Shown: positions 46,279 to 55,916, counted from the first letter of the stretch. The stretch: DNA of 64,000 bases from Alkalimarinus coralli (GCF_023650515.1 NZ_CP096016.1:1760001-1824000), one strand, 5' to 3'. The notes: a model not told the origin generated them from the sequence alone. Numbers and translations are program-made.

Positions 46279-47691
46279 TTACCGCGACCCTTTCTTAAAT
46301 AAAACAACTTCTACGGTTTGAATCAGTATAAGTATATCCAGTAGCAAGCTTTGATTTTTTATATAGTAAAGATCATATTGCAACTTCTCTCTACTGTCTT
46401 CTTCACTATCAGCATAGGCAAAACAGAGCTGAGCCCACCCTGTTATACCTGGTTTTACACGGTGCCTCTCGCTGTAGTAGGGGATATTTTCGTTTAGCTG
46501 GTTTACGAATACAGGTCTTTCTGGTCTAGGCCCGACAAAAGACATATCACCCACCAACACGTTAAATATCTGTGGCAACTCATCTATTCGCACTTTCCTG
46601 ATAAATTCCCCTACTCGCGTTACCCGACTATCGTTTTTCTGTGCCCAGATGGCCTCACCTTTTTTCTCCGCATCAACACGCATACTTCTGAATTTGTGAA
46701 CAAAAAACGAGCGCCCGTTTAAACCAACTCGCTCTTGGCTATAGATAACGGGCGCCTTAAGTCCTTCTTCTAGCTTAATACAAACAATCGTTATTAACAT
46801 TAGCGGCCAGGAAACCACTAACAAAAGCAAGCTGGCAAAGATATCAAACGACCGTCTCACCAGTGCGTTAAAACTCCCTACGTTAAAACCGTCAGAAAAA
46901 ATCATCCAGCTTGGCTGAATCAACTCAAGCGGAACCTTTTTGCTTTCACGCTCATAAAAGCTGGATCCATCAATAACATTGATGCCTTCCATCTTACAGT
47001 TGAGAAGATCATCGAGTGGTAAGGTTTTTCTGCGGTCATCAACGGCAACGACTATCTCTTCAATGCGGTTATCTTCTGCATACTGCTGAATATTTGAAGG
47101 CATAGGTAACAGGCAGTGCTCATCTACCTTAACCTGCTCATCAACCATAGGAATATAACCGATGATATCAAACCCTTTTCGATCGAGAGGGGCTGTTAGA
47201 TCTGTGGCTAAGTTGCGAGCTCGCTCACCAGCCCCGAGAACGACCACTCTACGTTTGAAAAAACCCTCATTGGCAAAAAGAAAAAATAGCGCGCGAAAAA
47301 TACCAACGCTAAATACCGCCAAGACGGAGGCTAAAGATAACTGCCCCTTAGTAAAATACCAAAGTGTATCGCCAGAAACGTAAACAAAGAATGACAACAT
47401 GGCTATTGCAATAATGATGCTTAGTATACTACGAAGCATCATGCCACTTAGACCCTCTTCTATTTGCGCTTCATAAACACCGGTGGCAATCATGATGAGC
47501 TGAATCAAAAGAGTGTAAAAAAGGGCCGAATAAACCACTTGATCCCAGTACTTTATGAACAAGCCTGCATCGGTAAAAAATAGAAAAAAAGCAGATACAT
47601 AGAAACAGCTCATCAATACGGCAAAATCGATGAACCCAAGAACAATGAAAGGAAGGTGAACGTAATGCTTAAAAACTCGTATATGAGCCAC
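46279..47691 (-). CDS. Initiating sugar transferase (XrtA-associated, bac_transf family)
   Basis: A 470-residue polyisoprenyl-phosphate hexose-1-phosphate transferase that starts repeat-unit assembly. There are four to five N-terminal helices, a nucleotide-binding-like CoA_binding_3 region (VVVLGAGERARNLATDL) and a fifth anchoring helix (SFDIFASLLLLVVSWPLMLI). The catalytic domain has QERVGLNGRSFFVHKFRSMR, RKVRIDELPQIFNVLVGDMS and FVGPRPERPVF. It is the first gene of the long minus-strand operon. Its 3' end abuts the 140-bp repeat array, which separates it from the exporter gene by 2.7 kb. Confidence 0.93.
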   Translation of the reverse strand: MAHIRVFKHYVHLPFIVLGFIDFAVLMSCFYVSAFFLFFTDAGLFIKYWDQVVYSALFYTLLIQLIMIATGVYEAQIEEGLSGMMLRSILSIIIAIAMLSFFVYVSGDTLWYFTKGQLSLASVLAVFSVGIFRALFFLFANEGFFKRRVVVLGAGERARNLATDLTAPLDRKGFDIIGYIPMVDEQVKVDEHCLLPMPSNIQQYAEDNRIEEIVVAVDDRRKTLPLDDLLNCKMEGINVIDGSSFYERESKKVPLELIQPSWMIFSDGFNVGSFNALVRRSFDIFASLLLLVVSWPLMLITIVCIKLEEGLKAPVIYSQERVGLNGRSFFVHKFRSMRVDAEKKGEAIWAQKNDSRVTRVGEFIRKVRIDELPQIFNVLVGDMSFVGPRPERPVFVNQLNENIPYYSERHRVKPGITGWAQLCFAYADSEEDSREKLQYDLYYIKNQSLLLDILILIQTVEVVLFKKGSR

Positions 47692-48048
47692 TGCAACTCC
47701 TAGTTAGTGGAAATCCATTATCAACACTGCCTTACATTTGCGGCTCTAATAATAAGGCATACCAAAACCGTAGACAATTCTATAGCTCTACATCAAGAAT
47801 GCAATTTGTAATTGGTAATTGTTTTCATTTTTTTACAATTCTTTTTTTCATTTCCAACCAACTCTAAAATATAAAATTAAATTTCAGTCACTACCTTACA
47901 GTTTTTATTTATTCTCGGGTATAATCCGGCTCCTTTTATCAAAAGATTTGGAGTTTTAGGGGTAGCAAAGACTACGCACACTGCAAACCTAATCAGAACA
48001 CAGTCATCTTATTAAATATGCAAAGCTTTACACAGGAGCTTACACTTC
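47692..48048. promoter_or_regulatory. Divergent control region: EPS operon and UDP-sugar dehydrogenase
   Basis: 357 bp without a gene. On the plus strand TATAAT (47920-47925) has TTACAG (47896-47901) 18 bp upstream, a fair sigma-70 promoter with a leader of about 115 nt. Within that leader GGGGTAGC (47959-47966) is close to the core of the RfaH ops element (GGCGGTAG), with mismatches. No convincing promoter for the minus strand was found by eye. Confidence 0.45.
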
Positions 48049-49326
48049 ATGAAGGATCTTAGTAGCGTCAGGGTATGTTTGGTCGGACTTGGCTATGTCG
48101 GGCTTCCACTTGCGGTAGAATTTGGTAAAAAGTACCCTACCACTGGCTTTGATATAAACCAGCCTCGAATTAATGAACTCCAAAGCGGTGTTGATTCAAC
48201 ACTTGAGGTGGAAAGTGAGCTTTTATCAACAGCAACGCAACTCAACTTTACAAGCTCAGCCGATGACATAAAAGAGTGCAACGTCTTCATTGTCACCGTA
48301 CCTACTCCAATTGACGAATTCAAAACCCCAGACCTGTCCCCCCTTATCAACTCCAGTAAAACGATTGGCGCAGTATTAAAAAAAGGCGATATCGTCATAT
48401 ATGAGTCAACCGTTTACCCTGGAGCGACTGAAGAAGAGTGTATTCCGGTTCTGGAAGCTGCATCCGGACTCAAGTTTAATGAGGATTTTTTTGCAGGCTA
48501 TAGTCCTGAAAGGATAAACCCTGGCGACAAAGAGCATAGAGTCACCAATATTCTGAAAGTAACCTCAGGCTCCACACCGGAAATCGCGCGGTTCGTTGAC
48601 AATCTATATAAATCCGTCATCACAGCTGGCACACACCTGGCCAGCAGCATAAGAGTCGCAGAAGCCGCCAAAGTCATCGAGAATACACAGCGCGACGTTA
48701 ACATCGCACTGGTTAATGAACTTTCTCTGATTTTCAATAAGCTAAATATAGACACCCTTGAAGTACTTGAAGCCGCCGGAACAAAGTGGAATTTTCTGCC
48801 TTTCAGGCCCGGACTGGTTGGCGGACATTGCATCGGTGTTGACCCCTATTACCTTACCCACAAAGCACAGGCTATCGGTTATCATCCAGAGGTAATCCTC
48901 TCTGGAAGACGAATTAACGATCAAATGGGCGCCCATATTGCTGAATCAGTTGTAAAACTGATGATGAAACGTAAAATTCACGTAGTCGATTCCAGGGTAT
49001 TGATTTTAGGCCTTACCTTCAAAGAAAACTGCCCGGATATTCGCAATACGCGAGTGACCGACATAGTCGAAGAGCTAAAAACATATCACGCCAATGTCGA
49101 TATTTTTGACCCTTGGGCCAACAAAGAGCAAGTAAGCGAAGAGTATGGCTACGACCTCATTAGCAAACCTGAGGCAGACACCTACGACGCTGTTATTCTG
49201 GCGGTATCACATGACCACTTTAAAAACATGGGAACGTCGGCAATCAAAGCGCTTGGCCACACGAACTCAGTCCTTTATGACGTAAAATCACTGCTTGATA
49301 AAGAACAGATAGACGCAAGACTTTAA
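48049..49326 (+). CDS. UDP-N-acetyl-hexosamine 6-dehydrogenase (TviB/WbpA-like)
   Basis: NAD-dependent oxidation of a UDP-N-acetylhexosamine to its uronic acid, a donor for acidic exopolysaccharide. The N-terminal Rossmann motif is [18 protein letters not shown]. Other motifs are [16 protein letters not shown], the central helix region [19 protein letters not shown] and the catalytic Cys in [17 protein letters not shown]. The C-terminal domain has [16 protein letters not shown]. Length 425 is identical to TviB as I recall it. Start ATG has GGAG ten bases upstream. It is transcribed away from the EPS operon and ends at a strong hairpin, so it is a single gene. Confidence 0.92.
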   Translation: MKDLSSVRVCLVGLGYVGLPLAVEFGKKYPTTGFDINQPRINELQSGVDSTLEVESELLSTATQLNFTSSADDIKECNVFIVTVPTPIDEFKTPDLSPLINSSKTIGAVLKKGDIVIYESTVYPGATEEECIPVLEAASGLKFNEDFFAGYSPERINPGDKEHRVTNILKVTSGSTPEIARFVDNLYKSVITAGTHLASSIRVAEAAKVIENTQRDVNIALVNELSLIFNKLNIDTLEVLEAAGTKWNFLPFRPGLVGGHCIGVDPYYLTHKAQAIGYHPEVILSGRRINDQMGAHIAESVVKLMMKRKIHVVDSRVLILGLTFKENCPDIRNTRVTDIVEELKTYHANVDIFDPWANKEQVSEEYGYDLISKPEADTYDAVILAVSHDHFKNMGTSAIKALGHTNSVLYDVKSLLDKEQIDARL

Positions 49327-49350
49327 ACCAATAAGTTTACCTGGGAACAA

Positions 49351-49388
49351 AGAGAGGGTGCAGAAAATACCTACACTGCACCCTCTCT
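49351..49388 (+). terminator. Strong hairpin after the UDP-sugar dehydrogenase
   Basis: A perfect 13-bp stem AGAGAGGGTGCAG / CTGCACCCTCTCT with a 12-nt loop begins 25 bp after the stop codon. Only a weak T-rich run follows (ATTAACT), so it may be a stabilising or Rho-independent structure of modest strength. Confidence 0.65.
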
Positions 49389-49650
49389 ATTAACTCCCAC
49401 CTTCACACACCCTAGTAATACACCTTCACACTCCCTGGTAACACTCGCCCTAAGCCTTTCATTGCCCAACCAACCGCAGTCAGCTTTTTTTACACCCAGA
49501 CAATTACCACTCCCTACCTCAACAAAAAAACAAACCTATCTAGCTGTATTCATTGCATTTTACAATTATGGCCCATGACTTGCTTAATTAGGTTATGTAT
49601 AAAGCAGTGGATTAAACATAATCCTCATAACTAAAAAAGGAATTAAAGAC
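49389..49650. other. Leader region of the PEP-CTERM gene
   Basis: 262 bp, no gene. It contains pyrimidine-rich DNA (CCTTCACAC... twice) and then the sigma-54-type promoter. AAAAAAGGAATTAAAGAC gives a clear ribosome-binding site for 49651. Confidence 0.5.
49569..49585 (+). promoter_or_regulatory. Putative sigma-54 (RpoN) promoter
   Basis: TGGCCCATGACTTGCTT matches the -24/-12 pattern TGGCAC-N5-TTGCW with the invariant GG and GC exactly ten bases apart. It lies 65 bp before the PEP-CTERM start codon. PEP-CTERM/XrtA systems are known to be linked to the PrsK/PrsR two-component system and RpoN; neither regulator is in this window. Confidence 0.65.
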
Positions 49651-50385
49651 ATGAAAAGACTAGTACTGGCAGCAGCAATCACTGCAGCATCAGCGGCTAC
49701 TAACGCATCAGTAATTACCAACGTAATAACAGGAACCGATGCAGAAGTACTTGCATACGGTGCCTTTTACGAAAGCAACTTTATAACTTCGACGAAAGAA
49801 ACGTTTGAAAATGGTTTTACAACCGTTGCTGGCGGCGCAGACAACAGCGGTACAACGGTAAACACCTCAGTTGGCTCGTTTACATCAGAAGCAACTGCTA
49901 CACCAGGGTCATATGGGGCAACACTGGCTGTTTCTGAAGCATCTACAACAGTATTCTCTGGCCGTAAAAACACTACAGCAGGCGGTACAAACTGGCTAGA
50001 CAGCAACGATTCAACCAAGGTTGTTTGGGAACTGGCTCTTGATCCTGTTTCATCTTTCAGCGATATCGGCTTCTACTTAAGCGATGTAGGCGATGTTGAA
50101 GCATTCCTAAATGTTGAGTTTGACGATGGAACCACTCAATCAATCGACCTTTTGGGTAACACACCAAACGGTAATCTTCAGTACGTCACTGCGCACTTTG
50201 ACCCAAGCGTAACTTATGCAAAAATTGTTTTTAACAACTTGCTAGCAGACGGTAGCTGGGCTGATAACGATGGCTGGGGTATTGACGACATTATCGTTGG
50301 TAAAGTGCCAGAGCCAAGCAGTGTCGCTCTTTTAGGCTTAGGCCTTCTTGGAGCGGGCATGGCTCGTCGCAACAAGAAAGCTTAA
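49651..50385 (+). CDS. PEP-CTERM sorting-domain protein (canonical)
   Basis: A 244-residue exported protein with a signal peptide (about 1-19, LVLAAAITAASAATNAS). A Thr/Ala/Ser/Gly-rich beta body follows (WLDSNDSTKVVWELALDPV, SDVGDVEAFLNVEFDDGTTQ). The PEP-CTERM tail is VPEPSSVALLGLGLLGAGMA followed by RRNKKA. The tail is a textbook exosortase substrate. The body is low in charge and threonine-rich, common in this class and perhaps a site for glycosylation. Transcribed from a likely sigma-54 promoter and closed by a strong terminator. Close to the EPS operon but on the opposite strand. Confidence 0.92.
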   Translation: MKRLVLAAAITAASAATNASVITNVITGTDAEVLAYGAFYESNFITSTKETFENGFTTVAGGADNSGTTVNTSVGSFTSEATATPGSYGATLAVSEASTTVFSGRKNTTAGGTNWLDSNDSTKVVWELALDPVSSFSDIGFYLSDVGDVEAFLNVEFDDGTTQSIDLLGNTPNGNLQYVTAHFDPSVTYAKIVFNNLLADGSWADNDGWGIDDIIVGKVPEPSSVALLGLGLLGAGMARRNKKA

Positions 50386-50401
50386 TCAGCACTTGGATAG
50401 T

Positions 50402-50429
50402 AAAAACCCGGCTTTATGCTGGGTTTTTT
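50402..50429 (+). terminator. Rho-independent terminator
   Basis: AAAAACCCGGC and GCTGGGTTTTTT form a 12-bp stem with one G-T pair and a 5-nt loop (TTTAT), ending in a T run. It lies between the PEP-CTERM gene and murB, which converge, and its A-rich start allows it to work on both strands. Confidence 0.85.
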
Positions 50430-50467
50430 ACTTTAAAAACAACGACCGCCATTGCATAAAAACCTAA

Positions 50468-51481
50468 TTACAATAAAACCGGCTCAATCTCTAACGAAAT
50501 ACCGAATTTAGATTTTACAGATTTATTTATCCGCTCGGCGAGATTAAGAATATCTGTTGATGAGCCGCTATTATGGTTTATCAGCACTAGCGCCTGCATC
50601 GAGTGAACCCCCACTCGTTCTTCACGATACCCTTTCCAGCCTGCCTCCTGAATGAGCCAGCCAGCAGCCAACTTATACAACCCACTGCCGATATCATAAA
50701 ATACCGTATCGGGATATGTCTCAAGCAGCAAGTCCAGCTTAGCCTTCTCTACCACCGGGTTCTTGAAAAAACTCCCAGCATTGGGCGTACTTTGCACATC
50801 AGGCAGTTTACTTTTCCTTGCCTCAATAACTGCATTACTGACATCTTTAGCCGTTATTGCCGCCTTTGGCAGCCTGTTCTTAATATCACCATAAGACGTT
50901 TTTAGCTGGCCATTTTTATTAAGCCGCACCTTCACAGAGACAATAATAAATCTACCGGGCAGCCTTTTGAACAGACTGTCTCTATACCCAAAGTCAAGAT
51001 CAGCCCCTATTAAAGTAATCGGTTCCAAACTGTCGGCCTCAAGGTCGACAACAGACACTTCAACCAGTACGTCTTTAATCTCTACACCATAGGCACCAAT
51101 ATTTTGAACAGGTGCAGCCCCAACAGTTCCGGGGATTAGCGATAAATTTTCAACGCCACTGTAGCCCTGACCTAATGTAAAAAGCACAAAATCATGCCAG
51201 TTCTCGCCCGCCCCGACAGTGAAGTCTGCAGTATGGCTATCAATATGCTCGATTTCACGCCCCATAATTGACATACGGATCACAACACCTGAAATATATG
51301 GAGATAGAATTACATTACTCCCTCCTCCAAGCAGATGAAGCGCCAAGCCATTATCCCTTGCAAAGCAAATAACCTCACATAACCGCTCAAGATCATGAAC
51401 CTCGCAGTAATACTCAGCAGTTGAATGGACAGACAGGGTGTTTAAGGTCGTTAAGTCAACATTTCGTTTACACAGCATCAT
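50468..51481 (-). CDS. murB: UDP-N-acetylenolpyruvoylglucosamine reductase
   Basis: Second committed step of peptidoglycan precursor synthesis: NADPH-dependent reduction of UDP-GlcNAc-enolpyruvate. The FAD-binding region is LHLLGGGSNVILS, then GVENLSLIPGTVGAAPVQNIGAYGVE and FGYRDSLFKRLPG. The MurB C-terminal domain has the catalytic Ser in PNAGSFFKNPVV and a conserved Glu near the C-terminus. 337 aa is the E. coli-like (type I) form. The frame opens with two successive ATG codons; the first is used. It is downstream of the phosphatase gene in the conserved cluster. Confidence 0.95.
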   Translation of the reverse strand: MMLCKRNVDLTTLNTLSVHSTAEYYCEVHDLERLCEVICFARDNGLALHLLGGGSNVILSPYISGVVIRMSIMGREIEHIDSHTADFTVGAGENWHDFVLFTLGQGYSGVENLSLIPGTVGAAPVQNIGAYGVEIKDVLVEVSVVDLEADSLEPITLIGADLDFGYRDSLFKRLPGRFIIVSVKVRLNKNGQLKTSYGDIKNRLPKAAITAKDVSNAVIEARKSKLPDVQSTPNAGSFFKNPVVEKAKLDLLLETYPDTVFYDIGSGLYKLAAGWLIQEAGWKGYREERVGVHSMQALVLINHNSGSSTDILNLAERINKSVKSKFGISLEIEPVLL

Positions 51482-51524
51482 TCAAGCCAGCACAACGAGC
51501 AATAAGGGAAGCAGCACAAATCAA

Positions 51525-52007
51525 TCACTTTAAATCCAATAGGTATTTATTCTTTATGTCTCGAAGCAGCCCCTCACAGGCCTCTTCAACAAGGTCAAGC
51601 ACCGTATTAAACCCCCTATCACCACCGTAATAAGGGTCGGGGACTTCTTGCGCTGCATTGTCAGCAAAATCTAACAGTAGAGAAATCTTTTCCTTGGTTG
51701 AGTGATCAGCCATTTCAAACAAGTCTGTGCGGTTAGACTTATCCATCGCCAGGATATAATCAAACACCTCAAAATCTTTCTCTTCTACCTGGCGCGCCCT
51801 GATACTTGATAGATCATACCCTCTTTCCTGAGCTGCAAGCTGAGCCCTCTTGTCTGGCGGGTTTCCGGCATGCCAAGCACCGGTTCCTGCGGAGTCAACC
51901 ATAACCGCACCAGCAAGCCCTTCCCGCTCAAGCAGATGTTCAAATACTCCATGCGCAGTTGGAGATCGGCATATATTTCCCAAGCAGACAAACAGCACCC
52001 TAACCAT
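51525..52007 (-). CDS. Low-molecular-weight protein-tyrosine phosphatase
   Basis: A 160-residue Cys-based phosphatase. The P-loop is VCLGNICRSP (C-x5-R-S, about residues 8-15) and the general acid Asp is in VPDPYYGG. It belongs to the conserved murB-kdsB cluster rather than to the EPS operon, as in pseudomonads, so its target may be general. It abuts kdsB with no gap: its ATG follows the kdsB stop directly. Confidence 0.93.
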   Translation of the reverse strand: MVRVLFVCLGNICRSPTAHGVFEHLLEREGLAGAVMVDSAGTGAWHAGNPPDKRAQLAAQERGYDLSSIRARQVEEKDFEVFDYILAMDKSNRTDLFEMADHSTKEKISLLLDFADNAAQEVPDPYYGGDRGFNTVLDLVEEACEGLLRDIKNKYLLDLK

Positions 52008-52796
52008 TTATGAACGCCCGCCATTCTGGCTCTCAATTATACGTCTCACCCGATCCAAGTCCTCCTGCGTATCAACTCCCGCTGGAGGTTGTTCGTCCGC
52101 AATTGAGACATGTATCTTTTCACCGTTCCAAAGTGCCCTTAATTGCTCAAGACACTCCACCATCTCCATTGGGCACGGATCCCACTTTACATAGGCCTTA
52201 AGGAATTTAACCCGGTATGCATAGATACCTATATGGCGATAATAGTTAACACCATCTGGCATTGCTTGATGCTTGATATCTGACAAGGGCCCGAAATGGT
52301 CTCTAGCCCAAGGTATCGGCGCTCGACTGAAGTAGCATGCCAGCCCCTTTTCATCAAACACGACCTTAACGACATTGGGGTTGAGTACGCTCTCTAAGTC
52401 ACCAATGTCTTCACAAAGAGTCGCGATGCTTGCCGTTTGTTCAGCAGCCAGGTTGTGAGCGACCTGATTAATAATTCGCGGCGGAATAAGAGGCTCATCC
52501 CCTTGTACATTTACAACAATGTCATCCAGGTAGTAACCTAGTTGAGATACAACCTCTTCCAATCTGTCTGTACCTGAAGGATGATCCGGCGATGTCATAA
52601 CGACTTTTGCGCCAAAACCTTCGCACACGCTGCGAATCCTCTCGTCGTCAGTCGCAACAATAACTTCTTGAGCCTCAGACAGGCAAGCTTGCTCATATAC
52701 ATGCTGAATCATGGGCTTTCCGGCGATATCCAGCAAAGGCTTTCCAGGGAGCCGACTTGAAGCATAGCGAGCAGGTATGACAACTGAAAAAGACAT
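52008..52796 (-). CDS. kdsB: CMP-Kdo synthetase (3-deoxy-manno-octulosonate cytidylyltransferase)
   Basis: Activates Kdo with CTP for attachment to lipid A. It opens [21 protein letters not shown] (nucleotide-binding loop). Other family motifs are [31 protein letters not shown] (metal-binding Asp) and [12 protein letters not shown], and near the end [11 protein letters not shown]. Length 262 is slightly above the usual 248-256. It is tightly packed with the phosphatase gene. Confidence 0.95.
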   Translation of the reverse strand: MSFSVVIPARYASSRLPGKPLLDIAGKPMIQHVYEQACLSEAQEVIVATDDERIRSVCEGFGAKVVMTSPDHPSGTDRLEEVVSQLGYYLDDIVVNVQGDEPLIPPRIINQVAHNLAAEQTASIATLCEDIGDLESVLNPNVVKVVFDEKGLACYFSRAPIPWARDHFGPLSDIKHQAMPDGVNYYRHIGIYAYRVKFLKAYVKWDPCPMEMVECLEQLRALWNGEKIHVSIADEQPPAGVDTQEDLDRVRRIIESQNGGRS

Positions 52797-52902
52797 AGAT
52801 AAAACCTGATGTATATATTGATGATAAGTATTATTTCAAAACTTGAGTTAAGCGCTTATATCGCCCAACCAGGTTGATGAGAGGCCGGTAAGATAACTTT
52901 AG

Positions 52903-53088
52903 CTACTTTCCAAGCTTTTCGTCTGTGGATAATGTCCTTGCCTCTGTTTCAAGCATAACAGGTATTCCGTCTCGAATAGGGTAAGCGACCCCATCCGCCC
53001 TGCAAATAAGCTCTTCTCTATCTCGATCATAATTAACTTCGCCTTTACACAAAGGACAAGCCAATATTGCTAAAAGCTTCTTATCCAT
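52903..53088 (-). CDS. Trm112-family small protein (YcaR-like)
   Basis: A 61-residue protein with two Cys near the N-terminus ([14 protein letters not shown]) and one more Cys in [21 protein letters not shown], the compact Trm112/UPF0434 fold. It is always found between lpxK and kdsB in this cluster type. The zinc site has only three Cys, as in many gammaproteobacterial members. Role is unknown, perhaps a methyltransferase or kinase partner. GGGAGAAG lies before ATG 53088. Confidence 0.92.
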   Translation of the reverse strand: MDKKLLAILACPLCKGEVNYDRDREELICRADGVAYPIRDGIPVMLETEARTLSTDEKLGK

Positions 53089-53103
53089 TTCTTCTCCCGG
53101 GTA

Positions 53104-54141
53104 TTAACCGTCGTCGATAGTATCTAGTTTATTACAAAGGGTATCCATAAAGGTGTTATTCAACTCGGCAGCGACGGGCATGTACCAAACATTTTCAGGT
53201 TTGTTTCCCCGGAATAACAATTTACATTTAACTGCATCTTTATGAGTCATGATAACGTCTTTGTTATCATCAAACTGTAGGTCTTCACAACCAAAATCGT
53301 GATGATCAGGAAAACTGTGTGGATTTACATTAGCACCAAGCCCTTTCAACGCGAGAAAAAAACGCTCGGGATTACCAATTCCTGCTACTGCATGAACCTC
53401 TCTTCCTTTTAAGTACGCTATAGGAAGCTCTCTGTCATCATACACATTAACCAGCTTCACAGGCTTTAGGGACATTTCGAATACAGTATGCTTGTGAGGC
53501 ATATTTTCAAATACTGACAGCGGGCCACTCCTGCCATTCACAATCACAAAGTCAACACTGGATATTCTTGATTCAGACTCTCTTAAGGGCCCGACAGGTA
53601 ATAGATGACCATTACCTAACCCTCGTTCACCATCAATTACACATATCTCTACATTCCGGTGAAGCGCATAATGCTGCAAACCGTCATCGCAGATGATCAA
53701 GTCACAACCATATTCGACGCAGAGCTTTTCAGCAGCACGCGAACGAACAGGGTCAACCGCAACAGGACACTCGGTCATTTGATGTAGCATGATGGGCTCA
53801 TCCCCAACCTCAGCAGCCAGTGCTCCCTTTTCGACTATGGTTGGATAGTGGTTGCTTTTACCCCCATAGCCCCGGCTAACTATCCCTGGTTTATAACCCC
53901 TTCGTTTAAGCTCAGCAGCTAAATACCCGGTGACTGGAGACTTCCCCGTCCCTCCAACCGAGATATTTCCAACAATGATAACAGGCGCAGAGACTCTTAC
54001 ACGCTTAAGCCAGCCCCATTGATAACACATCTTTCTCACTGCACTGACAATGCCAAACAGAAAGGAAAGAGGTAGAAATAAAAGCACCCATTTTTTATTC
54101 TGGTACCATGCTCGTGTAACAGCTTCCGAGATTGTTGACAT
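53104..54141 (-). CDS. lpxK: Tetraacyldisaccharide 4'-kinase
   Basis: Phosphorylates lipid A precursor at the 4' position, at the inner face of the inner membrane. There is one N-terminal membrane helix (WVLLFLPLSFLFGIVSAV), the P-loop VGNISVGGTGKSPVTGYLA, and ICDDGLQHYALHRNVEICVI with the catalytic DDGLQH motif. The ATG at 54141 is chosen; an in-frame TTG at 54150 is a possible alternative. It follows msbA within a few bases, so lipid A synthesis and flipping are coupled. Confidence 0.94.
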   Translation of the reverse strand: MSTISEAVTRAWYQNKKWVLLFLPLSFLFGIVSAVRKMCYQWGWLKRVRVSAPVIIVGNISVGGTGKSPVTGYLAAELKRRGYKPGIVSRGYGGKSNHYPTIVEKGALAAEVGDEPIMLHQMTECPVAVDPVRSRAAEKLCVEYGCDLIICDDGLQHYALHRNVEICVIDGERGLGNGHLLPVGPLRESESRISSVDFVIVNGRSGPLSVFENMPHKHTVFEMSLKPVKLVNVYDDRELPIAYLKGREVHAVAGIGNPERFFLALKGLGANVNPHSFPDHHDFGCEDLQFDDNKDVIMTHKDAVKCKLLFRGNKPENVWYMPVAAELNNTFMDTLCNKLDTIDDG

Positions 54142-54155
54142 AAAATTCAATCAAC

Positions 54156-55916
54156 CTATTCACTAAACTGAAGCTTGTGTAGCTGAGCATACAATCCACC
54201 ACGCTCTAATAGCGCTTCGTGACTGCCTGACTCAACCAAATTACCGCCTTCAATAACTGCAATGGTATTTGCCCCCTCAATCGTTGACAAACGGTGAGCA
54301 ATAACGATCGTTGTACGCCCCTTCATTACGGTTTCTAACGCGTCCTGGATCAGCTTCTCAGAGTGGGAGTCCAATGCAGATGTTGCTTCATCAAGTATCA
54401 ATATTGGCGCATCTTTCAACAGCGCGCGAGCAATAGCTAAACGCTGGCGCTGTCCTCCCGACAACAAAACCCCATTATCACCAATTAGAGTGTGTATGCC
54501 GTCTGGCATTTCCTCTATAAACTCAAGTGCATGTGCTTTTCTAGCCGCCTCGATGATATCCTCTTCACTTGCCCCGGCTAGAGCCCCGTATGCAATATTG
54601 TTTGCAACAGTATCATTGAATAGGGTTACATTTTGCGTAACCAGAGCAATCTGATCTCTTAACGATGATAGCTGATAGTCATTAATATTCGCGCCATCTA
54701 ATGTAATAGAGCCCGAGGAAGGTTCATAAAATCGAGGAAGCAAGTTTGCAAGTGTCGATTTTCCGCTACCAGAAGGCCCTACTAAGGCGATTGTTTCCCC
54801 TTCATTGACGCTTAATGAAATATCTCTCAAAACTGACGGCTTATCATCAGCATAGCTGAAGCTAACATTTTTAAATTCGATATTTCCTTTAACGCGCTCA
54901 GCAACCACACTGCCATTATCTACTTCTGTTTCTTCATCTATGACTGTAAACAAATCTTTAGCAGCAGTGACTCCGCTCTGGATAGTTGCATTGACGCTCG
55001 TTAGCTGGCGAATGGGCTTTGCCATGGTAGTAGCTGCTGCAATAAACGCCACGAATCCACCGGCGGTCATATTGCCTCTAACTTCTGGAGCTAAAGCAAG
55101 CCAAACGAGTATCGCGATAGAAAATGAAACAAGCAGCTGCACGACGGGAGTGCTTAACGATTTTGTCAGCTCCATTTTTAAGCTCTGCACCAAGTTATAG
55201 CGACTAGCCTGATTAAACCTTTCACGCTCATAAGCCTCACCACCAAATATGCGAACAACCCTGTACCCACTTACCGCTTCAGACGAGACGTGAGTTACAT
55301 CACCCATAGAGTTCATGATCCGCTGGCTAAGCTTCCTAAAACGCCGACTCACTGCACTAATAACCAAACCAATTATTGGCCCTATTGCGATAAAAATAAG
55401 CGTTAGTTTCCAGTTTTCATAAAGCATTACACCGAGCAGGCCCACAACGGTCAACCCCTCGCGAACAGTTATGGTAATCGCATTGGTCGCAGCCCCGGTT
55501 ACCTGCTCAACATTGAATGTAATTTTGGACACCAAATGGCCTGATGAGCTTCCATCAAAAAAACGATTAGGAAGCGTCAGAATATTGTTGAATATCTCTG
55601 TTCTCAAAGTGTGCACTATTTGGCGTCCAACTTTGGCTATGTAGTAGCCTCCCAGAAACGTACCCACCCCTCTCAACGCAAAAATGCCAACGATCAATGC
55701 CGGCACAAACAAGCGGTCTTGGTCAGTGGGGTTTTCCACAGCTGTAACAACATAATCAAGCGACTTGGGCATCAAGGCGCTCGCAGCAGCGTATATAGCA
55801 TTGCCAAGCAAGCTTAAAAAGAAAATGCCTTTCAAAGGCTTCAAGTAAACCAGAAGGCGTTTATACACCTGCCAGTTAGATGCATTATTTGGCATTACTG
55901 TTTCTTGTGTCGACAT
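54156..55916 (-). CDS. msbA: Lipid A export ATP-binding/permease protein
   Basis: A 586-residue half-size ABC exporter that flips core-lipid A across the inner membrane. Six membrane helices occupy about residues 20-310 (GIFFLSLLGNAIYAAASALM first). The nucleotide-binding domain has Walker A GPSGSGKSTLAN, the signature LLSGGQRQRLAIARAL and Walker B ILILDEATSALDS with the H-loop in IVIAHRLSTI. It lies directly upstream of lpxK, the arrangement typical of the msbA-lpxK pair. Confidence 0.95.
   Translation of the reverse strand: MSTQETVMPNNASNWQVYKRLLVYLKPLKGIFFLSLLGNAIYAAASALMPKSLDYVVTAVENPTDQDRLFVPALIVGIFALRGVGTFLGGYYIAKVGRQIVHTLRTEIFNNILTLPNRFFDGSSSGHLVSKITFNVEQVTGAATNAITITVREGLTVVGLLGVMLYENWKLTLIFIAIGPIIGLVISAVSRRFRKLSQRIMNSMGDVTHVSSEAVSGYRVVRIFGGEAYERERFNQASRYNLVQSLKMELTKSLSTPVVQLLVSFSIAILVWLALAPEVRGNMTAGGFVAFIAAATTMAKPIRQLTSVNATIQSGVTAAKDLFTVIDEETEVDNGSVVAERVKGNIEFKNVSFSYADDKPSVLRDISLSVNEGETIALVGPSGSGKSTLANLLPRFYEPSSGSITLDGANINDYQLSSLRDQIALVTQNVTLFNDTVANNIAYGALAGASEEDIIEAARKAHALEFIEEMPDGIHTLIGDNGVLLSGGQRQRLAIARALLKDAPILILDEATSALDSHSEKLIQDALETVMKGRTTIVIAHRLSTIEGANTIAVIEGGNLVESGSHEALLERGGLYAQLHKLQFSE

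Noticed and set aside
49389-49470. Repeat of CCTTCACAC blocks as an operator
   Set aside because: Only two loose matches in pyrimidine-rich DNA; not above chance by eye.
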